A stretch of 64,000 nt of DNA from Cronobacter malonaticus LMG 23826 (GCF_001277215.2 NZ_CP013940.1:1984001-2048000), one strand, 5' to 3'. Shown: positions 16,165-24,922, counted from the first letter of the stretch. The notes: generated by a model from the sequence alone, not told the origin. A program made the numbers and translations.

Positions 16165-16863
16165 ATGTTAAAAGTGGATGAACTGCATCAATACTATGGC
16201 GGCAGCCATATTCTTCGCGGCGTATCGCTTGAGGCGCGCCCCGGCGAAGTGACCTGTCTGCTCGGGCGCAACGGTGTGGGCAAAAGCACGCTGCTGAAAT
16301 GCCTGATGGGGCTGATCCCGGCGAAAACCGGTTCCGTAACCTGGCAGGGCGACGTCATCACCCGTTATAAACCGCACCAGCGGGTGGCGGCAGGTATCGC
16401 GTATGTACCGCAGGGGCGCGAGATTTTCCCGCGGCTCACGGTGGAGGAAAACCTGCTGATGGGGCTGTCGCGCTTTCGCGGTGCCGACGCCCGCAGCGTG
16501 CCTGAGGAGATTTATACGCTCTTTCCGGTGCTGAAATCGATGCGCCAGCGGCGCGGCGGCGATCTCTCCGGCGGGCAACAGCAGCAGCTTGCCATCGGCC
16601 GGGCGCTCGCCAGCCGCCCGCAGTTACTGATCCTCGACGAGCCGACCGAGGGCATTCAGCCATCGGTCATCAAAGAGATTGGCGAGGTGATCCGGGCGCT
16701 GGCCGCCCGTGGCGATATGGCCATTTTGCTGGTAGAGCAGTTTTACGATTTCGCCGCCGGGCTTGCGGATAACTATCTGGTGATGTCCCGCGGCGCTATC
16801 GTACAGCGCGGCTCTGGCGCTGCGATGGAAGTCGACGGCGTGCGGGGGCTGGTGGCGATTTGA
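16165..16863 (+). CDS. urtE: Urea ABC transporter ATPase UrtE
   Basis: Cytoplasmic ATPase of 232 residues in the LivF class, pairing with UrtD. Walker A is GRNGVGKST, the signature is DLSGGQQQQLAIGRAL, Walker B is LLILDEPTEGIQPS, and the switch region is LLVEQFYDF. YYGGSHILRGV at the N-terminus is typical of UrtE. A good ribosome-binding site (AAGGAG) precedes the ATG. It is the last gene of the urea island. A short imperfect A-rich/T-rich dyad about 10 bases downstream could end transcription, but it is weak. Confidence 0.95.
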   Translation: MLKVDELHQYYGGSHILRGVSLEARPGEVTCLLGRNGVGKSTLLKCLMGLIPAKTGSVTWQGDVITRYKPHQRVAAGIAYVPQGREIFPRLTVEENLLMGLSRFRGADARSVPEEIYTLFPVLKSMRQRRGGDLSGGQQQQLAIGRALASRPQLLILDEPTEGIQPSVIKEIGEVIRALAARGDMAILLVEQFYDFAAGLADNYLVMSRGAIVQRGSGAAMEVDGVRGLVAI

Positions 16864-17017
16864 TAGCGGTAAAAAGGCTGGCAGGAGGCTGGCTTTTTAT
16901 TATCGACTTGATGAATTCTTATTTAACAGCGCTAAACGAGCGCGGGTTATCTGGCGGGCGGAAAGTTTATCTTTATCGTGATATTATCGCATGCGTATTA
17001 TCAAAGGGATTTAACTG

Positions 17018-17041
17018 ATGACCGCAACGGATAATGTTTAA
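17018..17041 (+). CDS. Possible seven-codon leader peptide
   Basis: ATG-ACC-GCA-ACG-GAT-AAT-GTT-TAA would encode MTATDNV. AAGGGA lies eight bases upstream. The TAA shares its last base with the ATG of the DUF1493 gene (TAATG), an arrangement typical of coupled translation. The DUF1493 gene has no ribosome-binding site of its own, so coupling would explain its expression. It could also be the scar of a lost upstream gene. Confidence 0.35.
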   Translation: MTATDNV

Positions 17042-17355
17042 TGCAAAATATTGAGAAAGAAATCATCGAATTCATAGACCGGGATTATAACCCCAGAAAG
17101 TATTTTCTCTTTGGCCCCAAACGTCCCGTAACGCTCAACACCAGTATCAGAGACGACCTGAAACTTGTCTTCGAGGATAATGAAGAACTACTGCAAGCCT
17201 ATTTTAGCCGCTGGCGTGTTGATCCGGGTAACTTTGAAATGCTCGATTATTTTCATCCCGGCTATTTAGGAAGCAAAGAGCCTGACCCGCATAAACCTCT
17301 CACCGTCGCAATGCTGGTGGAGAGCGCAAAGGCGGGGCGCTGGTTATATGAATAA
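17041..17355 (+). CDS. DUF1493 family protein
   Basis: Small acidic cytoplasmic protein of 104 residues. The family pattern is visible as YFLFGPKRP, LKLVFEDNEELLQAYFSRWRV, FEMLDYFHP and the C-terminal AMLVESAKAGRWLYE. The same C-terminal motif (MLIESARAGRWLYD) occurs in the protein at 58724-59056, so the window carries two members. DUF1493 proteins have no assigned activity; they occur in enterobacterial accessory regions, often beside small membrane proteins, as here. Its start overlaps a possible leader peptide. Confidence 0.8.
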   Translation: MQNIEKEIIEFIDRDYNPRKYFLFGPKRPVTLNTSIRDDLKLVFEDNEELLQAYFSRWRVDPGNFEMLDYFHPGYLGSKEPDPHKPLTVAMLVESAKAGRWLYE

Positions 17356-17437
17356 ATCTCGTTAAGCTTCTGATGAGTTTACTACATTTATCAACGAAAC
17401 GGACTGAACGCATTCTGGCAGAAAAGGATAAAAGAGC

Positions 17438-17848
17438 ATGGATAATGACTTCAGGCGTTTCTTTTGTGAGATAATTTTCCGGCCCTTAATGGTGCTCGTC
17501 TCCATGTCCTGCATATTCATATTACACGATGCGCTCTATTATTTTGTGTGGCGGGTATTTTATGGCGCTTATAGCGTTCGGGTGACAGTCTCGCTTAATT
17601 TAGCCTTGTGGTATGGCATATTTCCAGCATTCATCATGATGGCGTTATTACCGCTTCGCTTAATGAAAGAGCATTTGTTGCTGATACTTTTAATAACGGC
17701 GCTGCTCTTTGGCTTCGGTGGCTCAACACATCTCATACTCTGTATATTGTTAAGCTTTTACTGGCTACTCGGTTGTGGGCTGATGCTTTTTATGAAATAT
17801 GTGGTCTATCGGCAGGTCGCCGTTTTACTAAAAATTTCTCCGCTATAA
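17438..17848 (+). CDS. Small integral membrane protein, unknown
   Basis: Protein of 136 residues dominated by hydrophobic segments at about 12-34, 47-68, 78-95 and 97-120, so probably four transmembrane helices. I do not recognise a family. It begins 82 bases after the DUF1493 gene on the same strand and may be its partner. The local AT content is higher than that of the flanking urt and mar genes, which hints at later acquisition. The ribosome-binding site is poor (AAAGGATAAAAGAGC before the ATG), but the frame is uninterrupted. Confidence 0.55.
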   Translation: MDNDFRRFFCEIIFRPLMVLVSMSCIFILHDALYYFVWRVFYGAYSVRVTVSLNLALWYGIFPAFIMMALLPLRLMKEHLLLILLITALLFGFGGSTHLILCILLSFYWLLGCGLMLFMKYVVYRQVAVLLKISPL

Positions 17849-17851
17849 AAC

Positions 17852-17880
17852 GTGCGGGCCAGGCGTTTACCGGCCCGCAC
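17852..17880 (-). terminator. Terminator of ydeE
   Basis: A perfect nine-pair stem (GTGCGGGCC with GGCCCGCAC) lies between two convergent genes. Read leftwards it is followed by GTTTTATAG, so it serves ydeE. Confidence 0.75.
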
Positions 17881-17885
17881 TTGGC

Positions 17886-19079
17886 TCAGCCCGGCTGCAT
17901 CACACCGACGACCTTCACGCGCATGCCTTTCACCATCATCAGATACGCCATAGCGGCGAAGACCATCAGTGACGCGAACAGCGACCATGACGGCAGCGTG
18001 GTCAGCACAAAGCCGCTGTACATCGGGTTAAACGCCGCGCCCAGCCAGCCGAGCGACTGGACTGAGAAATAACCGGCTTTCAGGCCCGGCGGGGCGATAT
18101 TGTCGATCAGCATATATTCGCCCGGCGCGTAGATGATTTCACCAAGCGTAAAGACCGCGGCGGCCGCGCCCCACATCCAGAGGTTGGTGCCCGATATCAG
18201 GAAACCGCCGAGGCCGAGAATAAAGCAGACGGTGCCGAAGAGCATCAGGCGGCTTAAGTTCTCGGCGCGCAGTTTTCTGCCCACCAGATATTGCAGCGAA
18301 ACCACAAGAACGGCGTTGACCGGCAGCACCACCGCGACAACCTGTTGCGCCAGCGCGCTGTCGGAAAAGGTTAAGACGTATTGCGAAATACAGACGGCAA
18401 AGGAGCCGGCCACCAGCGAGCCGAGAAACGCCGAGCCGGTAAACCACAGCAGACGCTGGTCGCGCCACAGCAGTGAGAGCGGCGGCGGGCCTGCGGGCGT
18501 ATCCGCCTGCTCATGCGCCGGTGCCAGGCGCTCGACAAAAACGCTAATCACCATAAAGGTCATGCCGGACGTCACCGCCGAGAGCCAGAACGGCATATTG
18601 AGGCCATAGACCATCAGCAGCGTGCCGATGGGCGGGCCGACAGTCCAGCCGATATTCAGGAACGTATAGTTGAGCGAGAAAATACGCGCTTTGGCCGCCG
18701 CGCCCAGCGTGTCGGCGAAATAACTTTTCAGGACAGTAGAAAACACGGAGTACGCGCAGTTAATGATGGCGAAAAAGAGGATCACCAGCAGGGCGTTATG
18801 CATCAGCGGGATCGCCACAAAGCCCGCCACAAAGATGGCGATAGCGATGAGCATATAGCGCTTTTTATCGAAGCGGTCGGCGAATACGCTGAACGCCAGG
18901 CTGAAAAAAACGCCTGCGGTCATCGCGCTGGTTAGCGCGACGCCGATTTCATCAACCGACATCGCGAAGCGCTTCGCGAGATAAATCGCCATAAACGGCA
19001 GCGTGGCGCCGCGGCCGATGGTCAGCATTAACGATGAACCTAACAGCGCGACGGTGGAACGCGTTTTCTTTGATAACAT
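17886..19079 (-). CDS. ydeE: MFS efflux protein YdeE
   Basis: Inner-membrane major facilitator of 397 residues with twelve predicted helices. It resembles E. coli YdeE throughout, a transporter reported to export dipeptides. Matching stretches are LTIGRGATLPFMAIYL, ADRFDKKRYMLIAIAIF, INCAYSVFSTVLKSYFAD, NIGWTVGPPIGTLL, FTLGEIIYAPGEYMLIDNIA and FSVQSLGWLGAAFNP. It lies beside eamA as in E. coli, divergently transcribed, with about 208 bases between them. Confidence 0.92.
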   Translation of the reverse strand: MLSKKTRSTVALLGSSLMLTIGRGATLPFMAIYLAKRFAMSVDEIGVALTSAMTAGVFFSLAFSVFADRFDKKRYMLIAIAIFVAGFVAIPLMHNALLVILFFAIINCAYSVFSTVLKSYFADTLGAAAKARIFSLNYTFLNIGWTVGPPIGTLLMVYGLNMPFWLSAVTSGMTFMVISVFVERLAPAHEQADTPAGPPPLSLLWRDQRLLWFTGSAFLGSLVAGSFAVCISQYVLTFSDSALAQQVVAVVLPVNAVLVVSLQYLVGRKLRAENLSRLMLFGTVCFILGLGGFLISGTNLWMWGAAAAVFTLGEIIYAPGEYMLIDNIAPPGLKAGYFSVQSLGWLGAAFNPMYSGFVLTTLPSWSLFASLMVFAAMAYLMMVKGMRVKVVGVMQPG

Positions 19080-19287
19080 TTTCTTATCTTTTTTATCAGG
19101 TGAGCGGGAGTGAGCGCCGGATTCAGGCCTCTTTTAAAGCAATAACATGCCATCCGGGCACTGTACACCCTGTGGGGTGTTCAGAAGTGCTTTACATTCC
19201 CCCCATAAATTAGTGATCTGTCTCTCACCGGAAGATTCCGGTATGGTGAAGTATTAACATAATTTTAATAAATAACAGGGGCAGGGG

Positions 19288-20184
19288 ATGACGCGTAAAG
19301 ACGGGCTGCTGGCGCTGCTGGTAGTGCTGGCCTGGGGGTTGAATTTCGTCGTAATCAAAGTCGGTTTACACGCCATGCCGCCGCTGCTGCTGGCGGGGCT
19401 GCGGTTTTTGCTGGTCGCCTTTCCCGCGCTGCTGTTTGTCGCCCGCCCGAAAGTGCCGTTTCGGCTGCTGCTTGGCTACGGGCTGACTATAAGCTTCGGG
19501 CAGTTCGCGTTTCTCTTTAGTGCCATTAAGTTCGGCATGCCCGCGGGGCTCGCCTCGCTGGTGCTCCAGGCACAGGCGTTTTTCACTATCGTGCTCGGCG
19601 TGTTTGCCTTTCGCGAACGTTTGCAGGCCAAACAGCTCACCGGCATCGCGCTCGCCGTCGGCGGGATGCTGGTACTGATTGAGGGCAGCCTTAACGGCCA
19701 GCATGTGGCGCTGACCGGTTTTATGCTGACGCTCGCCGCGGCGCTGAGCTGGGCGTGCGGCAATATTTTTAACAAAAAAATCATGCAGCTTCCGACGCCG
19801 CCCGCGGTGATGTCGCTGGTGGTGTGGAGCGCGCTGATCCCGGTGCTGCCGTTTTTTGCGGCGAGCCTGGTGTTCGATGGCGCTCAAGCGGTGGTGCAGA
19901 GCCTGGTAAATATCGACAGCGTGACGGTGCTGTCGCTGGTCTATCTGGCGTTTATCGCGACCATTCTCGGTTATGGGATCTGGGGGACGCTGCTCGGGCG
20001 TTATGAGACCTGGCGCGTGGCGCCGCTGTCGCTTCTGGTGCCGGTGGTGGGGCTTGCCAGCGCCGCGCTGCTGCTGGATGAGCGGCTCTCGGTGTTGCAG
20101 ATTATCGGCGCGCTGCTGGTGATGGCGGGGCTTTACATCAACGTTTTTGGCTGGCGGGTACGGCGGGCGGTGCGCAGCGCATAA
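19288..20184 (+). CDS. eamA: Cysteine/O-acetylserine exporter EamA
   Basis: Inner-membrane drug/metabolite transporter of 298 residues with two EamA repeats and ten helices. The E. coli homologue (YdeD) exports cysteine-pathway metabolites. Near-identical segments include LNFVVIKVGLHAMPPLLLAG, AIKFGMPAGLASLVLQAQAF, AALSWACGNIFNKKIM, and GTLLGRYETWRVAPLSLLVP. The ATG follows CAGGGGCAGGGG. It is the conserved neighbour of marRAB and is convergent with it across a shared terminator. Confidence 0.94.
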   Translation: MTRKDGLLALLVVLAWGLNFVVIKVGLHAMPPLLLAGLRFLLVAFPALLFVARPKVPFRLLLGYGLTISFGQFAFLFSAIKFGMPAGLASLVLQAQAFFTIVLGVFAFRERLQAKQLTGIALAVGGMLVLIEGSLNGQHVALTGFMLTLAAALSWACGNIFNKKIMQLPTPPAVMSLVVWSALIPVLPFFAASLVFDGAQAVVQSLVNIDSVTVLSLVYLAFIATILGYGIWGTLLGRYETWRVAPLSLLVPVVGLASAALLLDERLSVLQIIGALLVMAGLYINVFGWRVRRAVRSA

Positions 20185-20209
20185 AAAACCGGGCCTGAGC
20201 CCGGTTTTT
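20184..20209. terminator. Bidirectional terminator between eamA and marB
   Basis: AAAAACCGGGC-CTGA-GCCCGGTTTTT is a strong symmetrical hairpin with A and T tracts, able to end both the rightward eamA and the leftward mar transcripts. Confidence 0.9.
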
Positions 20210-20210
20210 C

Positions 20211-20423
20211 TTAACGCGACTGGTTGTAGTACGGCACGCCCAGCTCGTCTGATTTATCGCTGCCTGCGCTGCGATGGCTGAGATCCAGCGATTCGTGATG
20301 CTCAATCGGCACCATCATTGTGCTGGTGTCTGTGGCGCACGCGTCGGTTTTGGGGCTGCCTGCCAGCGCATAGCCGGAGGTCAGCGCCAGCAACAGCGCC
20401 GCGGCGCACGTGACGGATTTCAT
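20211..20423 (-). CDS. marB: Periplasmic MarB
   Basis: Small exported protein of 70 residues, last gene of the marRAB operon. The signal peptide MKSVTCAAALLLALTSGYA is followed by a hydrophilic tail ending DKSDELGVPYYNQSR. E. coli MarB lowers mar operon expression by an indirect route. The position after marA and the length support the assignment. Confidence 0.9.
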   Translation of the reverse strand: MKSVTCAAALLLALTSGYALAGSPKTDACATDTSTMMVPIEHHESLDLSHRSAGSDKSDELGVPYYNQSR

Positions 20424-20492
20424 AATATCCTCGGTTATCTCCCACAGGAGAAGTGTAACGGCGGGATGCCGCCGTCGGCGTTCTTTGACTAC

Positions 20493-20867
20493 TCAGTGAT
20501 TCAGCGGGTGGAGGTATTTACCTTCGCCCGGCATCCGCGTCACGCGATACTTATGCGGCGGCACGGAGAAATAGTTCTTAAACGTGCGGGTCAGCGTCTG
20601 CTGGGATTCAAACCCATAGCGCTCGGCCAGATAAAGAATCGGTTCATCACTCTCTTTAAGTTTGAGGGCAATCTCAGTCAGCTTCCGGTTGCGGATATAC
20701 TGGCCCAGCGAGTGACCGGTCTCTTTTTTGAACATACGTTGCAGGTGCCATTTCGAGTAACCCGAACGCGCCGACACTTTCTCAAGGGAAAGGGGGGATT
20801 CCAGGTTATCTTCAATCCAGTCCAAAATGCTATGAATAGTAATGGCATCATTGTTGCGTCTGGACAT
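20493..20867 (-). CDS. marA: Multiple antibiotic resistance activator MarA
   Basis: AraC/XylS-type activator of 124 residues with two helix-turn-helix motifs and no ligand domain. It is almost identical to E. coli Mar[70 protein letters not shown]. It activates efflux, porin-control and redox genes through marboxes, including its own promoter. It follows marR by 18 bases in the same transcript. Confidence 0.97.
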   Translation of the reverse strand: MSRRNNDAITIHSILDWIEDNLESPLSLEKVSARSGYSKWHLQRMFKKETGHSLGQYIRNRKLTEIALKLKESDEPILYLAERYGFESQQTLTRTFKNYFSVPPHKYRVTRMPGEGKYLHPLNH

Positions 20868-20885
20868 CGTCTTACCTCTTTGCTG

Positions 20886-21323
20886 TTACGGCAGCACCCT
20901 TTTAAGCAGGTATTCGAGGGTCGCCACTTCGTCTGCCGTCAGGTTTTTTGTTAATTCTTGATGCAGGTTTTGTCCTACCAGCTGGTGGCACTGCTCGCAC
21001 AGCGCCGCGCCTTCTTCCGTGAGCTCAACCAGTACGCCCCGTTTATCGTTCGGGTTAGGCAGCCGCGCCACCCAGCCCTTGCATACCAGACGATCCAGCA
21101 TGCGCGTCAGAGCGCCTAAATCTACTGAGAGCACTTTTTTCAGCTCCCCCGGCGTGATGCGGCCAGGACAGCGAATGGAACAGAGCACCTTAAACTGCGC
21201 TGCCGTGATATCGAGCGGCGCGAGGTACTCATTGAGCAGGCGATCCTTTTTCTGATTCACCAGGTGAATCAGTCGTCCTAAAGGAATAATCTCGTTAAAC
21301 AGATCGCTGTTATTTTCCAACAT
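20886..21323 (-). CDS. marR: Repressor MarR
   Basis: Winged-helix repressor of 145 residues that responds to phenolic and oxidative signals. It is highly similar to E. coli MarR: SDLFNEIIPLGRLIHLVNQK, QFKVLCSIRCPGRITPGELK, DLGALTRMLDRLVCKGWV, NPNDKRGVLVELTEEG. Cys80 of E. coli MarR, linked to copper-mediated derepression, has its counterpart in RLVCKGW. The start is the ATG at 21323, next to operator site II; the longer frame back to 21377 would be translated through the operator and is rejected. Confidence 0.96.
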   Translation of the reverse strand: MLENNSDLFNEIIPLGRLIHLVNQKKDRLLNEYLAPLDITAAQFKVLCSIRCPGRITPGELKKVLSVDLGALTRMLDRLVCKGWVARLPNPNDKRGVLVELTEEGAALCEQCHQLVGQNLHQELTKNLTADEVATLEYLLKRVLP

Positions 21324-21377
21324 AGTTGCCCAGGCAAGTAGATTAGTCACGCGAGATATTATTGCCCAGGCAAACAT
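21324..21377 (-). promoter_or_regulatory. mar promoter with MarR sites I and II
   Basis: Read leftwards, site I (ATGTTTGCCTGGGCAATA, 21359-21377) lies in the promoter and site II (TACTTGCCTGGGCAACT, 21324-21340) touches the marR start codon. The -35 TTGACT (21379-21384) and -10 TAATAT (21356-21361) are 17 bases apart, with site I filling the spacer. The layout is the same as in E. coli marO. Confidence 0.92.
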
Positions 21378-21398
21378 AAGTCAACCGAATGATTTTTT

Positions 21399-21417
21399 CG
21401 ATCACACGATCTGCTAA
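21399..21417 (-). promoter_or_regulatory. marbox upstream of marRAB
   Basis: TTAGCAGATCGTGTGATCG, read leftwards, lies 15 bases upstream of the -35 element, in the position and with the GCA-containing left half of the E. coli marbox. It is the expected site for MarA, SoxS and Rob. Confidence 0.75.
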
Positions 21418-21533
21418 AAAACGTTAAAAACCCTTCAGAATCAAAGGAAAGACAAAGGCTATCAGTGCGATAGCCGCCGCCTTTTAAGGGCACGATGGCG
21501 TAACGCGAAGCGGGGAAAACAGAGAAAAAAGAT

Positions 21534-21562
21534 AAAAAAACGCCGCCTGAAGCGGCGGCGTT
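21534..21562 (-). terminator. Terminator of sotB
   Basis: AACGCCGCC-TGAAGC-GGCGGCGTT; read leftwards it is followed by a run of seven T, immediately after the sotB stop. Confidence 0.9.
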
Positions 21563-21566
21563 GAGG

Positions 21567-22766
21567 TTAACCGTGGTGCGGTTGTTCCTCAGGAAGCTGA
21601 ACCGGCCAGCGGCGGAAAATCACAATCGCCCAGACAAACGCGGCCAGCGCCGGGATAGCGCCCATATACCCGATGGACGACATCGAAAGTTGCAGGCTCA
21701 CCTGATTGCCCACCAGCGCGCCCGCGCCGATACCGATATTAAAGATGCCGGAGAAGAGCGACATCGCCACATCGGTGGCATCCGGGGCCAGCGCCAGCAC
21801 TTTCACCTGCATCCCGAGGCCAATCAGCATAATCGCGATGCCCCAGAACGCACCAAGGATGGTCAGGTTAACGGCGCTGTGTGAAGCAGGCAGCAACAGC
21901 AGCAGGCAGATAACCAGTACGCCGATGGCGCTGCTGATAAGCCCGGACGCGTGCAGGTTGCCGAGCTTGCCGAAAATCACGCTACCGATAATCCCCGCGG
22001 TGCCGAGCACCAGCAGCAGGAAGGTGGCGAAGTTTTCGCTCAGGCCCGCGACGTTCTGCACGAACGGCTCAATATAGCTGTAGGCGGTGAAGTGCGCGGT
22101 CACCACAACCGCGGTCAGCACGTAGATGCACAGCAACGCCGGGCGGCGGAACAGCGCCGGCAGGCTCGCGAGAGAGCCGGAGTGCTCGCTCGGGATTTTC
22201 GGCAGCAGTTTCACCAGGCAGGCGAGCGTAATCAGCGCGCCGATGCCGATGGCAAAAAAGGTGGTGCGCCAGCCGAAATATTGCCCGACGATGCGCCCGA
22301 TAGGCAGGCCGAGTACCGACGCCAGCGCGGTGCCGGTCGCAATCAGGCTCAGCGCCTGGGCGCGTTTGCCCGGCGGGGCCAGGCGAATTGCCAGCGACGC
22401 GGTAATCGACCAGAAAATCGCATGGGCGAAGGCGATGCCGATGCGGCTAATCACCAGCACCTCGAAGCTCCAGGCCATAAACGACAGCATATGGCTCGCG
22501 ACGAAGACCACAAACAGCGCAATCAGCAACTTGCGGCGCTCCACCTGGCTTGTCAGCAGCATAAACGGCAGCGACATCAGCGCCACCACCCAGGCGTAGA
22601 TGGTGAGCATAATGCCCGCCTGCGCGGATTCCATATGGAAGCTCGCGGCGATATCGGAGAGCAGGCCCACCGGCACAAACTCGGTGGTATTAAAGATAAA
22701 TGCCGCGACCGCAAGCGTAACCACCCGCAGCCACGCGGTTTTGCGAGAGACTGTATTCATCGTCAT
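21567..22766 (-). CDS. sotB: Sugar efflux transporter SotB
   Basis: Inner-membrane major facilitator of 399 residues, near-identical to E. coli SotB (YdeA), which exports arabinose and lactose-type sugars and limits arabinose and IPTG accumulation. Matching stretches include [59 protein letters not shown] and [20 protein letters not shown]. In E. coli marC lies between sotB and marR; here that gene is missing and the gap is only about 240 bases. The next rightward gene (PhzF type) is divergent. Confidence 0.96.
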   Translation of the reverse strand: MTMNTVSRKTAWLRVVTLAVAAFIFNTTEFVPVGLLSDIAASFHMESAQAGIMLTIYAWVVALMSLPFMLLTSQVERRKLLIALFVVFVASHMLSFMAWSFEVLVISRIGIAFAHAIFWSITASLAIRLAPPGKRAQALSLIATGTALASVLGLPIGRIVGQYFGWRTTFFAIGIGALITLACLVKLLPKIPSEHSGSLASLPALFRRPALLCIYVLTAVVVTAHFTAYSYIEPFVQNVAGLSENFATFLLLVLGTAGIIGSVIFGKLGNLHASGLISSAIGVLVICLLLLLPASHSAVNLTILGAFWGIAIMLIGLGMQVKVLALAPDATDVAMSLFSGIFNIGIGAGALVGNQVSLQLSMSSIGYMGAIPALAAFVWAIVIFRRWPVQLPEEQPHHG

Positions 22767-22976
22767 AAGAAAGATTCGCGCTGGTCAGAAGTGAATAAGA
22801 AGCAAGCGATCTTAAAACTTTCGCCCGTCGGGATACAACCATTTTGTGACGTAAATCTCACTTTTATACCCGGCGTGTAACAAACGAAGCGGCAGAAACG
22901 TAATTGTCGTCACGGATTGCAGACCGCGTGATAGTGTGTAAAAACAGCAACGACAAAAAACAGGGCGGGGGTAACA

Positions 22977-23774
22977 ATGCAATCAATTGATTTCTATATG
23001 GTGGACGCGTTCGCCGATAAAACCTTCAGCGGCAATGCGGCGGCGGTCTGTCCGTTAAGCGAATGGCTGCCGGATGAAACGCTGCTCCTGATGGCGCAGC
23101 AGCATAACCAGTCAGAAACCGCGTTTTTTGTGCGCACCGACGACGGCTTCGAGCTGCGCTGGTTCACCACGCGCTATGAAATCAACCTCTGCGGCCACGC
23201 CACGATTGCCGCCGCGCACGTGATTTTCGAGCATCTCGATTACCCGCACAGTGAAATCCGCTTCTCGACGCGCTTTGTCGGCGAGGTGACCGTCACGCGC
23301 CGCGGTGACTGGCTGACGCTGAACTTTCCGGCGTGGCAGGCGCAGCCGGTGGAGGCGCCCGCGCTGCTGTTGAGCGCGCTGGGGATTGACGGCGCGGTGT
23401 CGGTGGCGGCTTATCGCGACTATCTGGTGGAGCTGCCAATCCAGGCGCAGGTAGAGGCGCTGACCCCGGATATTGACGCGCTGATACCGCTCGGCAAACA
23501 GGTCTGCGTGACGGCTCCCGGCACGCCCGGCGGCCCGTACGATTTCGTCAGCCGCTTTTTCTGCCCGGGAGAAGGCGTGCCGGAAGATCCGGTGACCGGC
23601 TCGGCGCACAGTATGCTGATCCCGTTCTGGGGCGAAAAGCTTGGCAAAACGTCGATGCTGGCGCGTCAGGTCTCGGCGCGGGGCGGGGATTTACGCTGTG
23701 AATGGCAGGGCGATCGCGTGCTGATTGGCGGCCAGGCGGTGACCTATCTTATCGGCCAGGTATTGCTGCGCTAA
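22977..23774 (+). CDS. PhzF-family isomerase-like protein
   Basis: Cytoplasmic protein of 265 residues with the PhzF/diaminopimelate-epimerase double fold. Features are DAFADKTFSGNAAAVC at the N-terminus, the family glutamate in QHNQSETAFF (the proton shuttle in PhzF), LRWFTTRYEINLCGHATIAA, and the second half FFCPGEGVPEDPVTGSAHSML. It is shorter than E. coli YddE (297 residues). No phenazine genes are near, so phenazine synthesis is not implied and the substrate is unknown. A GGGGG-rich ribosome-binding site precedes the ATG. It is divergent from sotB and convergent with the dehydrogenase. Confidence 0.88.
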   Translation: MQSIDFYMVDAFADKTFSGNAAAVCPLSEWLPDETLLLMAQQHNQSETAFFVRTDDGFELRWFTTRYEINLCGHATIAAAHVIFEHLDYPHSEIRFSTRFVGEVTVTRRGDWLTLNFPAWQAQPVEAPALLLSALGIDGAVSVAAYRDYLVELPIQAQVEALTPDIDALIPLGKQVCVTAPGTPGGPYDFVSRFFCPGEGVPEDPVTGSAHSMLIPFWGEKLGKTSMLARQVSARGGDLRCEWQGDRVLIGGQAVTYLIGQVLLR

Positions 23775-23779
23775 TGTTC

Positions 23780-23810
23780 GGCGCCCGCAGCGGGCGCCGT
23801 TTTCATTTTC
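23780..23810 (+). terminator. Terminator after the PhzF gene
   Basis: GGCGCCCG-CAG-CGGGCGCC followed by GTTTTCATTTT, between two convergent genes. Confidence 0.85.
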
Positions 23811-24753
23811 AGGGCAGGCGGGCGATATTCTCTTTGATAACCGCCACCGAATGCTGAAACTTCGCCCGCTCCTCGCCTTCCAGCTGCAGTTCGATAATCT
23901 GCTGCACGCCGTTCTGGGCCAGTACCGCCGGGACGCCGATCGCCACGTTGTCCACGCCATATTCGCCGTCAAGAATGCACGACACCGCCAGCGCCCGGTG
24001 GCTGCCGGTAAAGATATTGCGGCAGATCTCCGCAATAGTGCCCGCAATGCCATATTCCGTACAGCCTTTGCGGGCGTAAATCTCAAAGCCCAGCCTGCGC
24101 ACGCGCTCGGCGAGCGCTGCGGTATCGAGCGGCGTACCCGTTTTACGCTCATACACCTGCGCGACCGGCGAGCCATACACGGAAGAATGCGACCAGACCG
24201 GGAACTGGGTGTCGCCATGTTCGCCCAGAATAAAGGCGTCGATGCTTTGCGGGCCGATTTCCAGGGCTTCGGCGAGCGAGCGGCGCAGGCGGGTGGTGTC
24301 GAGCCAGACGCCGGTGCCAATCACCTGGTTGCGCGGCAGGCCGGAGAGCTTCCACACCTGCCAGGTGATGATATCGCAGGGGTTGGTCGCCACGAGGAAA
24401 ATCCCGTTAAAGCCGCCCGCCATCATCTGCGGCACAATCTGGCCGACGATGCGCGCGGTGTTGGTCAGCTCGTCAAGACGCGTCTGGCCGGGCTTCAGCG
24501 CGCCGCCGGAAACGGTGATGACCGCGATATCGACATCCGCGCACTCCTGTGCCTGGCGGGTGGAGATTTTAATCATCCCTGGCATATAGGCGGCGGCGTC
24601 GCGCAAATCCTGGCAGTGCCCCTCAACGCGCGCGGCGTCGAGATCCACCAGAATCAGCTCCTCGCCGATATTCTGGTTCAGTAAGGCCCAGGCGGCGGCG
24701 GTGCCCACGTTGCCCGCACCGATAATCATCACTTTTCGTGCTCTGTTATTCAT
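23809..24753 (-). CDS. L-lactate dehydrogenase-type oxidoreductase
   Basis: NAD-dependent 2-hydroxyacid dehydrogenase of the LDH/MDH fold, 314 residues. The nucleotide loop is IIGAGNVGTAAAWALL, followed by LVDLD, ATNPCDIITW, GTGVWLDTTRLRRSLAE and the active-site histidine in LGEHGDTQFPVWS. Lactate or another branched 2-hydroxyacid (as in hydroxyisocaproate dehydrogenases) is possible; sequence alone does not decide. Most enterobacteria rely on the unrelated D-lactate dehydrogenase LdhA, so this is an accessory enzyme. The start at 24753 has AAGGAA upstream and begins just before the Rossmann loop; the longer frame to 24852 adds 33 unrelated residues. Confidence 0.85.
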   Translation of the reverse strand: MNNRARKVMIIGAGNVGTAAAWALLNQNIGEELILVDLDAARVEGHCQDLRDAAAYMPGMIKISTRQAQECADVDIAVITVSGGALKPGQTRLDELTNTARIVGQIVPQMMAGGFNGIFLVATNPCDIITWQVWKLSGLPRNQVIGTGVWLDTTRLRRSLAEALEIGPQSIDAFILGEHGDTQFPVWSHSSVYGSPVAQVYERKTGTPLDTAALAERVRRLGFEIYARKGCTEYGIAGTIAEICRNIFTGSHRALAVSCILDGEYGVDNVAIGVPAVLAQNGVQQIIELQLEGEERAKFQHSVAVIKENIARLP

Positions 24754-24922
24754 GGCGTCATTCCTTGTTAACCCATTTCGCCGCACAGAGTACCTGTACA
24801 ACCCGCTGCCGGGAAATCCCCTTTGCGTATTAAAACGCGCATCATAAGACAATCATCTGACCGGCGGGTTGTCGGCGGCGCGCGCAACCGGTAAAGCTAA
24901 TAAAAACAAACAAGGAGCCGCT

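Noticed and set aside
21324..21377. Longer MarR reading frame starting at 21377
   Set aside because: The extra 18 residues are encoded by the operator and -10 element, and E. coli MarR starts at the equivalent of 21323.
22977..23774. A phenazine synthesis role for the PhzF-type protein
   Set aside because: No other phz gene is present, and the PhzF fold is widespread in unrelated isomerases.
24754..24852. N-terminal extension of the lactate-type dehydrogenase
   Set aside because: It adds 33 residues with no family match before the Rossmann loop, and the ATG at 24753 has a good ribosome-binding site.
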